Source: Sciurus carolinensis (lineage: Eukaryota; Chordata; Mammalia; Rodentia; Sciuridae). Taken from it: 64,000 nt of DNA. The translations under genes were made by a program, and so were the position numbers. The DNA lies in NCBI RefSeq assembly GCF_902686445.1, contig NC_062225.1:90756581-90820580 (forward strand), given 5' to 3'. Within the stretch, counting starts at the first letter, position 1. Each line of letters begins with the position of its first letter. Below are positions 1 to 10,630 of the stretch, piece after piece. Below the pieces are notes generated by a model. It ran no database searches, was not told where the DNA came from, and was given only the letters and a program-made list of their open reading frames with translations.

Positions 1-939
1 CGATGGCCCCATGCCGCTCCCCGCCTCTGGGACTCGGCCTGCCGATCCACCCATCAGCTTGCTCAGTCCACGTTCGTTGGGAGAATGACGCCTGGGTAGG
101 TCAGTGGATGCACGCCAGAGAGGGGACTTGTGGTGATTCATGCTTCTCCTGCTTTTCCTGCAATAACACTGCGTGATTTATGGCGGTGTTGATGTGCCAG
201 TAGTTTTTGTTTTTAATTCCAGATAGATTGAAAAGATACACTGAAGGAAATTACCCATGAACGTTACTAGTGAGTACTCTGTTGGCTCACCTTCCCAGGC
301 GTAAAGCTCAACACTCAAGAATCTGTGCCTTGCCTCCAGGCTACATCTGCAGCAGACTTGCTGGCTCTAGAACAGCTTCACCTCTTTTTGACATGTGAGG
401 ATCAAGATTTAAGGCTGCTTAATTTCTAAGGTTTAGGATTAGACCCGTAAACATAATACCACCTGACAACATAAATTCCTCCCGAGTCTCCGCGCCAGGA
501 TGAGACGCACGCCAAGGTGAGTCCTGCCTGTCAGGAGCCTCCATGCTGATGGCCTCTCTGGACGGCTTCAAGTCCGTCCTTCGGTGGAAACATTCCACGC
601 CTTATCATTTCTGTCTGATTTGGAAAACACAAAAGCTTTTAGCTCTGTAATTTGAAAGAAATGTGTTATTTTATTTTACTTCTTCTTGAAATTGTCTTCA
701 ACAGATTTCATTTCAGTCCTGGTCATCCTGATGTAGCACTCGATGCGAAAATCCAATGAGATTCTTTGGATCAACAGCAATTGTTATTCATCTGATTTGC
801 ATTTTCTGGTTTGAGGAAAGGGTATTCCTGATTGTATTCAGCTAATCTTGGGGGACATCTTATTTCAAACTTTTGAAAACGTTTTCATAACATTAACTTA
901 TTTGGTTTTTGGTAGAACAGCAGGGATCCACTGTCTCCT
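1..939. other. Unique non-coding sequence
   Basis: I recognise no gene or repeat here. Frames are short and interrupted on both strands. The part from about 570 to 880 is more AT-rich than its surroundings and free of obvious repeats. Confidence 0.6.
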
Positions 940-1033
940 ATTAACACTGGAAATAATGTTAAGTGACTTCTGAGATCACACAGCAACGGTGGAACTGCTC
1001 CTGAGACCCGGCCCTTCTCTGTGATGAGCAATG
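940..1033 (-). repeat. MIR SINE fragment
   Basis: On the minus strand this carries the tRNA-derived MIR core order in decayed form. On the plus strand a GTTAAGTGACTT-like block is followed by GATCACACAGCAA and then by a GGAACTGCTCCTGAGACCCGG tail-like stretch. MIR is an ancient, inactive mammalian SINE. Boundaries are approximate. Confidence 0.6.
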
Positions 1034-3837
1034 CAGTAGCAGCAGCCCCCGCTTCCTCCAGGCTGGGAGAGGAAGAGCAAAGGAGCCTCCAGTCAACCCA
1101 GACCTCCCCTGGGGGCTGGCCGTCCTGCTCATCCCTGAATGTCACTTACTGCCCACCCCCTGGGATATATTGCTTGCGTTCTGGAGGCTCCTTCCACCTG
1201 AGAATACTGCATGCTTTCCATCACAGACAATGTGAAGAAGCAGAGACGCCAACCAGGGCTGAGCTTCTCATGGGCAGTTAGCAATGACCCTCCTCCCACA
1301 GGTCGGTGTGCATGGCAGGGGGAGGCCTCCTCCTCGCTGCTGGAGCAGCTGGAGGTTAGTTGGGGTGAGACGGTCAACGTTCCTGCCCGTCTCTTCTGAA
1401 GGAAGAGGCCAAACGCAGAGTAGGGCTGGGCCTCGTTTGTGGTGACTGACCCCCTTCAGCACAGCCACAGTCCACCCCTTAGCAGGGCCATGACGCTGGC
1501 CCTGGACTCGACAGGCCTCTGGGTCCCTGTCCATTTCTTCTACCAGCGTGCCCTGGATGGTGAGCGCAGTTTTCAAACCATCGGCTCCCGGTCCCCGTGT
1601 GTCTAGAATGTGAGACTGCCGTGGTTCCCCAGGTGTCCCTGTCACCCAGAGAGAGCAGGGCATGGACGTCCTGGGGCACTGGCTCTGCCACTTCCGTTGT
1701 AGGCACAGGAGCCCCAAGAGTCTCCCTCAGGAGGCCCGTGGTGCAGCACACTGCCCAGGGGCTTCTGCGGCCTTCAGCACAGGGCCAGGGGGCCTTTCTG
1801 CAGAAGCCCACAGTCATTTCTTTCAAGCAGAACTCAAATGGAATCACAAAAGTGATAAAGGGGTAGGGAAGTAGGACCCAGGGGGACTCTAGGAAATGGA
1901 TTATTTAGCCTGGAGGAAGAAGGCTGAGAGGTGGCTTCATAAAAGTCTTCAGCTTTGCCGCAGCTGAAGGAAAGTTCCTGAACTGTGAAGAGATGGATTT
2001 GGGGTGGAGGTGTGCTGGGACTTAGATGTGGAGGGGGCTCTCCAGAGGTGTGCAGCGGGGCCCGACCCTGGGGTCCCTGTGCTCTGGCAGACTCCAGGCC
2101 TCAGCCACCCACCCCTGGGCACCTGATGTGGCCAGGGCTCAGTGGAGACCCACAGGGCACGTCCCCCACCTCCAGGCGGCTGCTCTGGCAGTGTCGTCAG
2201 TGATTAGATGCCCCACAGTCCTTCCTCCCATTTCCTGTCTCCTCCGTCCACAGCATCAGTGACTCAGACCAAGAAATGTTTATCAAATGCTTGTTATGTT
2301 TTGTGTCCATTTTTTTTATTTTCCTTGAATGTTCTAACCTGTAAAATAAACAGGGGGATTTCTCGACCTACTACCCGGGAGAGTGACTGGGTGCCTAACA
2401 GGAGTCTGCATGATTTCAGGGCCCTTCATAAAGGTGTGTGGTACGGTAGGCGAGGGTGTCCTGGGCAGGAGCCAGCGGGTGTGGACTCCAGGGAGGTGGT
2501 GGGCAGACGTGCAGGGACTGTTGAGCCAGGCGTTAAAGTGTTGGTAACTGAAAATGAGCCCTCGTGTTGGAGCGTTCAGCTGCGGCACCGTCTGACAGAT
2601 AGGGACGGTTCCTCAGGACGCCAGCGCTGCCCTGTGGCTCCTGGCCTTCCCTTGGTTCCCTGCACCAGGACACATCCACGTAGTCCTTCACTGGGGGCTT
2701 CCTTCCCTGATTCCGTGTGAGTCAAACTAGACCCAAGGGAGGCTTGCCCCTCCGCCGGGCACTCACTCCTCTGCCAGCTCTGCTGTCTGAACTCAGGAGC
2801 CGCAGGCCCCAGACAGAGTGTCCATGGCTTTCGCACTTGCCCCTTGGCTTCACTGCAGTTGGAATCTGGATCTCAGTGCTTCGCCACTCTTGTTGCTAGT
2901 TACTTTTTAGAAAGAGTCTGCGCCATGCTTACCACTTTGAAAATTGAATCTAGGCTTTAAGAAGCTGTGGCATTGAAAACTTTATTTCCAAAGGCATAAT
3001 GATTGTTGAGGTAGAGAACTTCCACCATTTATTAGTGGAAATTCTCATCAAAGAAAGGATCATGAGCTCCAAGTTTCTGCAGAGCTGGCTGCATAGGATG
3101 TGGCCTATTTGCAGAGGGCAGGGCTGATGAAAATCTGGAGCATGCCACAGAGCTGGCTGGCCTTTCCAAGGCGAGGGCTGTGGTTCACTGCCTGCACCAT
3201 GAAGTCCAGTCAGTCTTCCAGGGATTCTGCGAGAGCAGAATTGAGCAGTAGACCTCAGGACCAGAATGGAAAGTTGGAAATACTAAGGAAATAGGAATAG
3301 GAAAGTTGAAACTACTCTAGGAGCAAGCACTTGTTAGGATGAGAGACATCTGCTTGCTCAAATTGTCAATAAAGTGTTTAGGAGTGTTTGAACCAAACTG
3401 TGGAATTGAGCTGCTGGAAAATAGCAGCGACGTGTCTGTAGGCAGGAAGGACGCTGCCCAACGGGCCCCAGGGGGCAACCGTCCCATAGGGGTTTATAAA
3501 CTGGATTGATTTGTTTGATGCATTTTAATTGAATATTTATTTTCAAAGCATCTGGGTATACTATAATGCATAAAAATGTGTAAATCTTACATGCTCTGGA
3601 TATAAGAGGACAGATCGTTAATCCTGTCCCTTGCGTGTGTGCTTTCTGAATGCAGAGCCTTTTCTACCACGTTTACTGCAGGACTTTCAGCTCCTGGAAC
3701 GGGGCTGGGGCAAGGCAAGCGTTTCATTCCTCTTCATTCCAGGGGCAGATAAACTGCATGAGTGAGGCATTACTGCCCTCCTGGAACTAAGCCCTCCTCT
3801 TGTACAACTGAGAAGTCCACTAGATAATAGCAGGAAC
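1034..3837. other. Unique, fairly GC-rich non-coding sequence
   Basis: Several overlapping open frames of 60-170 codons lie on both strands between 1.0 and 2.9 kb. None has a recognisable domain, and their overlap on opposite strands fits chance in GC-rich DNA. Two weak fossils may be present: an L2/MIR-like piece near 2,265-2,330 and a CR1/L3-type piece near 1,895-1,985. I cannot separate either from chance by eye. Confidence 0.5.
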
Positions 3838-4078
3838 AGGGATTGTGAAGCCAGCCAGACCTTTGCTAGAGTTCTTGTCGCCGTTTTATCTTGGAGAAAC
3901 TGTGGTTGGCTTTTGAACTCGGAGTCATGTAAAATGGGGATGGTAACTCTATTTGAACATTCCTCTGAATGTAATCACAAACTGTACTATACCATGTGTA
4001 CTTGTGTTAAGTGTAAGTGACACTTAGGTACCTAGCACAGTACCTCTCACCTGGATGCTCAAAGTCAATACGGAATGC
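3838..4078 (+). repeat. MIR SINE
   Basis: The order of blocks matches MIR in plus orientation. A 'TGTGAAGCCAGCCAGACCT' start is followed by a decayed middle with GTAAAATGGGGATGGTAA, and then by a 3' part with 'CCTAGCACAGTACC' and a TGCTCAAAGTCAATACGG end. The copy is old and has indels. Confidence 0.7.
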
Positions 4079-5594
4079 CCCTGCCCCTGAGAGTCTGAGT
4101 CCTACCTCAGGTGGACCAGTTTACTCTTGGGGAGGCCATCGCTGTCCAGGGTTCTGTCCAGGTAGGAACAGGTATCACAGCATCATGAATGTTTGGGAGG
4201 ACACATGCAGAAACTTCCTCACGAAAACTGCTCGTATGTTTCATTTTCATGATTCACTCGCACTTTGAGAAAAGAGTAATGAACTAAATTCTGTTTTTCA
4301 TGACCACAGGTTCAATTTCAGAGCATCAGCAGTACTTCACTGAGTATGTGGCAGAGGAAATCAGATACTATGAGTCAGTAATGAAAAGCTTTGTGTGCAA
4401 TTAGAAAAAGTGACCCTGATAAGCACGCTGCCCTGTCTTCCTGGCCTTAATCAAACCACTTGGTAAAATGAGGTGATTAGACCCTTTGGAGCAACTCTAT
4501 AATTTTGTCTTTGGAGAGGATCTTCTCAGGAAGTATTTTTGTCTCACGGTTTGATGGTTGGTTGAGCTGACTATACAGCTCAAGTTTGCTTGACAGTATT
4601 GTTAGGGATGCATTTCTCGATGGAGAATAATTATCTATTTAGCACTCATTTTGTGATCTTACACCTCACATCAGGTACCCTGCTCAGCTCCAAGAATGCA
4701 ACGATAATTATGACCCCGTTCTGCCTTCCTTTGTGGTGTGGAAGAGGCGGACACCAGTTCTTCTCGCCAACCGAGTGCCGAGTGTCCTGCGGCTATGCAC
4801 ACGGGCAGCTCGGGAGAGTTAACAGGGTGGCAAGAAGCCGATAAGGGGATCAGGAATGGAAAGAGGTTGGAACAGACTCCAAGAGCAATGAGCCAGCAGT
4901 GGAACCGGCCCTCGAAGGACCAGGGCTGTCCGCCACAGGGGCTCTCTGAGGTGCCAGGACTGGGAAGGGCCTCCGGCTCCCTGGCCAGGCCCCGTCAGCA
5001 GCATGTGGTTCCGTCCCGGCTCACCTTCTATGAACGTGACCCGGTCTCCCTCTTGATGGCTCACACTTCCACATGCCGATTCTCAGCAAGGGCCTGTGCG
5101 TGAAGCTGCCCTCCTGGGAACGGGCGCCTGGGCCAGGGTGTCTATCAGAACGAAGCTTGGCGCCTCTCGTGTGAGCAGGCCTGCCTCCGTCTGAACTCCT
5201 GGCAGTAATACAATTACAGCTTTATTTATAGCGCTGACTGTCAGCCCTGATGACGCACGAGTGTGGCACAGTGCTCAAGGGAGGGGTTCCCCGAGGTATG
5301 CTTCAAAGACAGGAGGAACGCTTGCTTCAGTGGCAGGTCTCACTAATTAGGGAGGAGAGTGGGACAGACTTCGAGCTGAAGACACGGCAATGAGAGGCTT
5401 CTTACTTTCATTTTATTTTTTTACCTGTGGGGTCTTGTTCAGTAGGAGGAGGACACTCCGGACTTCATAGGGACTCCGCCTGTTTGACACTCTCATTAAG
5501 CGCTTCAATTGACCTCTGTTGGTTCTCTGTAGTGTTGGCCCAGGGAGGATGCTTCAAAGTCAGTAAATTAAGATGATGTCACTAGAGATAAGAA
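4079..5594. other. Unique non-coding sequence
   Basis: Mixed-composition unique DNA. The longest frame is about 121 codons (plus, 4,738-5,103), overlapped by an antisense frame, and matches nothing I know. No repeat is recognised. Confidence 0.5.
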
Positions 5595-5835
5595 TGCTAG
5601 TAAGGTTGAGTCACATGGTAGAGAGCAGCATGAAATTGGGAGAGAGGCAGATCTTAGTTGGCCTTTTGGTTCTGCTACTGTGTGAGTCTGAAAATAGTAT
5701 TTGCCTTCTCAAACCTTTAGTTCCCTTTCTGCGTGCACAAGGAAGAGAGCCCTGCAATGCCAAGTTTAAGCTACAATATGAATACACTGAAATGTCACTC
5801 CAGGCATGCAGATAGTAAATGCTCATTAAATAGCA
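5595..5835 (+). repeat. MIR SINE
   Basis: MIR in plus orientation. It shows a TCTGCTACTGTGTGAGTCTG block, then AAACCTTTAGTTCCCTTTCTG, and a 3' end with AGTAAATGCTCATTAAA. The order and spacing fit the family, and divergence is high. Confidence 0.65.
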
Positions 5836-6122
5836 GAACTCATTTATAGAACATTCAGTGAAAAATGGATATTCCCAATTGGGAACTTAACCCATGTGGA
5901 TAATTTTTATAAAAGTCATCAAGTATCTGTTGTCATAGACTGATTCTACTTGCAAAAAAAAAAAAAGTGAAATTAAAAAGTTGCCCATAACCATATGCTA
6001 TTGATTAACTTTCAGATAAGAACCAAGTTGGTAATGAATTCATAATATATTAGAGCCAAAGCTTTGGTCCACTTTTAGTAAAGTTATCACTGAAACTTTA
6101 CACTGTTGTAGATGGAGTGATG
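5836..6122. other. AT-rich unique sequence with an A-tract
   Basis: AT-rich non-coding DNA with an A-run near 5,954-5,966. No gene or repeat family is recognised. Confidence 0.45.
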
Positions 6123-6186
6123 GGCCTGAATTTAACAGATCACTTCCCAGTGAACTTGGGCAAGTAACTTAATTGTTTGACTCCTC
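6123..6186 (+). repeat. MIR fragment cut by an LTR
   Basis: A short MIR piece with the diagnostic block 'ACTTGGGCAAGTAACTTAA'. It stops where the MaLR-like sequence begins, so the LTR probably landed in an older MIR. Confidence 0.5.
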
Positions 6187-6495
6187 TTGACTTAGTCAGT
6201 TTTCTGCTTCTATAACAAAATACCTGGAGACTGAGTCATTGATGAAGAATAGAGGCTTATTTAACCTCATTCTGGAGGCTGGGAAGTCCAAGACATGGCA
6301 CCAGTGTCTGGGGAGGCCTTCTTGCTGCATCGTAACATCATAGAGGGCATCACATGGCTAGACGGAGTCACTTGCTGGCTCAGGACTCTCTTCCCCTTCT
6401 TACAAAGCCACAAGGCCATCGTAGGGACACTCCATGACCTCATCCAATTCTAATTGCCTCCCAGAGGCTTCCAAATGCCACTGATATTATGTGAA
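6187..6495 (-). mobile_element. MaLR-type solo LTR (MLT1/MST-like), reverse orientation
   Basis: It begins with a stretch equivalent to the reversed LTR end (TTCTATAACAAAATACCTGG) and continues through 'TCTGGAGGCTGGGAAGTCCA' and a CTCCATGACCTCATCCAATT block. These are typical of reversed MaLR LTRs. It is a non-coding solo LTR with no internal region beside it. Subfamily is not resolved. Confidence 0.65.
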
Positions 6496-6759
6496 GCTTG
6501 GGAGGACATCTCCCTCCCTTGCAGTTTCAAGTCTTCTTTCCAACAGTCACAAGAAGGGAATGGCAGTGGTCCCCGGGTGGTGTTGCCATGGTTTCCGAGG
6601 CACCATCAACGCTTCTGGTCAGTGAGGTTATGAAATTAACACTCTCCCTGCCTGTGGCGAGTTCAGATCCGGGACCCCTGAGGAGGGGCTTCCCATCAGC
6701 CCAGAAGAGCCGCTGGAGTCCAGGAAGGACGTTTCAGCCAAAGAAAAGAACCAAGTGAA
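6496..6759. other. Unique sequence next to the minisatellite
   Basis: Short unique stretch with no repeat or gene recognised. Confidence 0.4.
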
Positions 6760-7022
6760 AAAGGTGCTGTCCATGGAGAGAGGGGAGTGCACGGTCCCCT
6801 GTCCACGGAGAGAGAGGAGCCCGTGGTCCCCTGTCCATGAAGAGAGGGGAGCTGTGGTCCCCTGTCCACGGAGAGAGGGGAGCCGTGGTCCCCTGTCCAC
6901 GAAGAGAGGGGAGCCGTGGTCCCCTGTCCACAGAGAGAGGGGAGGCTGTGGTCCTCTGTCCTTGAAGAGAGGGGAGCCGTGGTCTTCTGTCCATGAATAG
7001 AGGGGAGCCGTGGTCCTCTGGG
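6760..7022. repeat. 31-bp minisatellite, about 8-9 copies
   Basis: Tandem unit of about 31 bp built on GTGGTCCCCTGTCCACGGAG plus AGAGGGGAGCC. Unit starts fall at 6823, 6854, 6885, 6916, 6948, 6979 and 7010, with decayed copies before 6823. Spacing is 31 except for one 32-bp step. Unit differences are mostly CG to CA/TG changes. The unit contains no stop codon in several frames, and 31 is not a multiple of 3, so long repetitive frames run through it on both strands. These should not be read as genes. Confidence 0.95.
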
Positions 7023-9047
7023 ACACTGGGCAAACGTTAGCGGAGCCGAAGGTGCATTTCACGAAGTCAGCCATGCAGAGTTTGCGGGCGGGAAGCAGGC
7101 TCAAGAACTGCTTGGTCCCCAGGAGTCCCCAGAGGCGGGTCCAGCACTGACTGGCTCCCTCTCCTAACTCCGAGCTCTGTACGCTCGCGTGGGGCAGGCC
7201 TGTCTTCATGAGGTTCCTGGTGTCAGCGGAATCTCAGCCCCGCTCCACACAGCACATGTCAAGTTCAGCAGGTTGACACCAAGGAATGATGACACACTGC
7301 CAGGCTTGTGCACCTGAAGTGCCTGTGCAGCAACAGACCCCGGCGTGACCAGGCCCTGGGCTGAGGACGGGAAGGGCCTCTCTGCTTTCCCCTCGCCTCG
7401 CCTGCCAGGCTGGGGCTGGTATGTTGACTGCCCTGCTGCTGAGGCTGTGGTCCTTCCTTCCCACCTGCCGCCTGTGATGTGACGTGCGGTGGCTTCTGCT
7501 CTCAGGCTGGAGCCTGTGTCCCTGTCACTCTGGGCGGGAGCATTTCACTCGCCTTCATAGGTTTCTGATATGCAGATACTACATCACAGCACCTTTGTTC
7601 TACCGAGAGAGAGAAATGGGCTCGGCCTTTGAGGAGTGGGCGGCTGTGGCAAGAAACGCTCCGTGGCTGTTCAGGGAGTCGAGATCTGGATGCTGCTTCA
7701 TCGCAGTCCAGCTGGTCCATCTTGCCGGGAAGTTCGGTAACTGCACAGGCAGCCGCTGGCTCTTCAGCACCAAAAGCTTTCCCGCTCCGTTTGCTAAGTG
7801 GGGTGTTAGTTTGCAGGGCACCCTTTTAAAGCAGGAGCTCTCCGCAGGCCGTGGCCCTCCTACGCGCGGCGAGGACTGCAGCCTGGATTCCGGCGCCACG
7901 TGGAAACCAGACCTTTCTTTGGTGGAGAATCAATGCTTGCACTCTCGGGGGCTCTGATGACAGAGCCCAACCAACCCAAGGTCACACAGGAATGAGATTC
8001 CACTGTCCCTGGTGCCACTGGCCGAGCTGCCGGTCCTGGCGGTGAGCCTCGACTCAGGAACTAGCAGCAATACAAGAAAGGATGAATGGACAGAGAAAAA
8101 ATAAAACTAGTATTTATTGTGAGTCAAGTTTAAATGAACTTCCAGAGCATTTCTGTGGTGCTGTGTCTACATCCAGGTGTGTGTCCCTGTACGCCAGAAT
8201 TCGTGATGAGACCGAGGCTGGTGGGACCCTTAAGAGGAGGGCCTCCGGGAGGCCATGCGTGGTTAGGGTGGAGCCCCGTGGAGGAGGCCTCGGGTGTCCT
8301 GTCCACCGGGTGAGCACACGGGAGAAGCAGGCCAGACCCTGGTTTGGTATGAACTGCCCAGCCTCCACCCTCTGGGAAAATGCAGGCTCCTTGTTTCGGA
8401 GCTGCCCAGTCCAGTCCGTTATATTTTAATGCAAGAGCCGTGTGGACCGAGACACGCGGGCCTTTATCTTGTCTTCACAAACCCCGTCTCGTGCTGTGCA
8501 CTGAGGCTTAGTGAGGCCTAAGTCCCTTTTTCTGTCCTGGTGGACTCTGCTGAACTCATGTTCAGAGGAGTCAAGGTCACGACAGAAGTGAGACGCGAAG
8601 GTCAGAAGGAGAATAAGATGAAGCCGGGAGAGGGGTTGTTCCGTAAGATCCTCGGTGAGGTTTCCCCGTTTGCTAGCAGCAGGCACAAAATAGGGTTCCT
8701 GAGCTTCTACAGCCAACAGATGGGAGGAAGCATGGTGGCCTGGGCAGTTCCCAGGGCAACACCCGTGGTCAGCTGCGCGGTGGTGTAGGGAGGGCTCTCT
8801 GGGCTCCTTTCTCGACCCGGCGACTGGCAGCAGGAGACTGGCAACAGTCTCTGGACACGTGCAGGCCTGTTCCCTGCGCTGGGAAAGCTCTCTGGCATAG
8901 TCTACCTTGGGTGCTTCACGCCAGTAGAAGAAGTGGGAGTGAGCAGACACTGGGGAAAGCAAAGGGGGCACTTGGTAAGGGCGTGTCTTCAGCTTAGGAA
9001 GGGACAGAACGGGTCACTCAGCTTCTTCATTGGTAGATCAGGTTCAT
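7023..9047. other. Unique GC-rich non-coding sequence
   Basis: No repeat family is recognised. Many frames of 60-180 codons overlap on both strands. The longest is minus, 8,426-8,971, without a domain, signal peptide or repeat. CpG dinucleotides occur in patches, for example 7,855-7,900, but I do not see a sustained CpG island. Confidence 0.5.
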
Positions 9048-9462
9048 CAGCTTTCTTGCTGCTGTGACCAGAAGACCTGCCAAGAACAACTCTGAGGAAG
9101 AAAAGTTCATTCGGGGCCAAGGTTTCAGAGGTGCACAGATGGGGACTCCATTCCTCAGGGCTGGAGGTGAGGCAGGACATCAGGGCGGGAGAGTGGGCAG
9201 ACGGAAGCCTGGGGTGGGTGGCATACAGGACGCAGAGGAAGAGAGAGCTCCCCTCAACGAGGAAGAATAGAAACCCCAAAGCACACCCCAGGGATCACCT
9301 CGGCCAGCCACACGGTGCCCGCCTACAGTCACCACGCTGTTGGTCCCCATCAGGGGATCCACGCGCTGAGTGGGTAGGGCTCCTGAGCCACCGTCTCTCC
9401 TCCAGCCTTCCTTGCACCGTCTCAGCTTGAGCTCTGGTGGGTACCTCATCCAAACGTGACGG
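9048..9462 (-). mobile_element. MaLR-type solo LTR, reverse orientation
   Basis: It carries the block order seen in the LTRs at 21.3 and 58.4 kb: a 'GCTGCTGTGACC' start, then 'AAGAACAACTCTGAGGAAG' and GAAAAGTTCATTC, a purine-rich 'AGAGAGAGCTCCCCTC' segment, and a CCAGCCACACGGTGCCCGCC block. This shared order marks one family. No flanking internal retroviral sequence is present. Confidence 0.75.
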
Positions 9463-10194
9463 ATTATGCCACGTGGGGTGTTCTACGAGCTGTGAGGTGC
9501 GTGCCCTATCGGCCTCTCTCCCTGCCTGTTTAGAGTCAGGTCAGCGATGCACTCCAGCCATGTTGCTCAGCATGTCCCAGGAAAACCAGAGGCATCCAGC
9601 CTCTCGTTTGCTAGAATTCTATGACGGCAGCTCTGTGGTCCTGCAAGGGACGGTCACCACCCTCCCGGCTCTGGCACAGCCTATGGACTCCCTCACTGCT
9701 CCTGCTCCCCAACAGCAGACCGAACGGTGACTGGGAAGACACCTCCCAGGGCTGTCCCTGCCGGCCATGCTGTAGCTTCTCCTAGCACTGGCCAGCCCTT
9801 CACCGAGACCCGCTGACCAGACAATGGGCCTCTGCTGTCTTCTCTTCCTAACTGTAGTCCTGTGGTTTCTTCTGCTTGCACAGTCTTCCTCCAGGTCCTC
9901 GCTGGCCTGCCTCCTTGTCCACGTGGAGCGCTCGGCACGGAGACCACCTCCCAAGCCCCTCCCCAATGACAGTCTCCTCCTGACCCCCACTCCTTTGGGA
10001 GAAGCTAACTTGCGTTCCAGGGACCGAATTGTTCCGGTTGGGGCCAAGGGCAATGTTGAGGCAGGGCCGTGCTCTCAGAATGTCACCTTTCACTCATTTT
10101 TACTTTTTCACGGCACAACGAATACACCGCCGCTTACCTTGCCAGGTGGGAAATCCCCATTTGGTTAGACTCTCCCCCTCAGAGTCACTGTGTA
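9463..10194. other. Unique non-coding sequence
   Basis: Overlapping frames up to 144 codons (minus, 9,619-10,053) lie in GC-rich DNA and have no recognised domain. No repeat is recognised. Confidence 0.5.
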
Positions 10195-10630
10195 TTAAAT
10201 CAGCACATAAAAGACTCCGTTGTTAACATTCAACTTTGCTCTGCGACTCCATGGAATTGCCTTTGTGCTACTCTACTGCATGAGTGCGTCTGAAAATAAT
10301 ACAATAAGCATTTAGGAGAGATTGAGCAGAAGGGTTATTGTAGTCTGAATACATGAGTGACTAGCTCTTCAGAATAAATATCCATTAAATAATAGTAGTC
10401 TGTATATGAATCTTATCAAAATGCTTTAAGGCAACCACAGCTAATGAGTTGATCATTATTACTCGCAAAAATAAACTCACAGCTATCCAGGGAAGCAGAA
10501 TTTCCTTTGAGTGAAACTGTTATAATCCAGGCAGACACAGAGGAACAGACGACTGTTCCGTGATGTTTCCTTTTAACTCGCAATTTTAAAATTTAGGAAT
10601 GCAAGATTGCTAAGATAAAATTAGTAGTGA
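10195..10630. promoter_or_regulatory. Candidate conserved non-coding element
   Basis: A repeat-free, AT-richer block between GC-rich flanks, with no long frame. It contains several TAAT/ATTA cores, AACCACAG (a RUNX-type core) and a TGATCATTATTA stretch. The texture resembles deeply conserved enhancers, but that is a visual judgement. Conservation cannot be seen from one genome. Confidence 0.25.

Noticed and set aside
6760..7022. CRISPR-like regular repeats
   Set aside because: Units are directly contiguous with no unique spacers, and the DNA is mammalian.
6628..7209. 193-codon minus frame with DRGP/WTGDHGSPL repeats
   Set aside because: The repeats come from the 31-bp minisatellite and shift frame unit by unit. 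No unique conserved part remains.
7855..7900. Possible CpG-island promoter
   Set aside because: CpGs are confined to a few dozen bases. No sustained island, TATA box or first exon is visible.
8426..8971. 181-codon minus frame
   Set aside because: No domain or homology recognised, and no sensible splice or start context.
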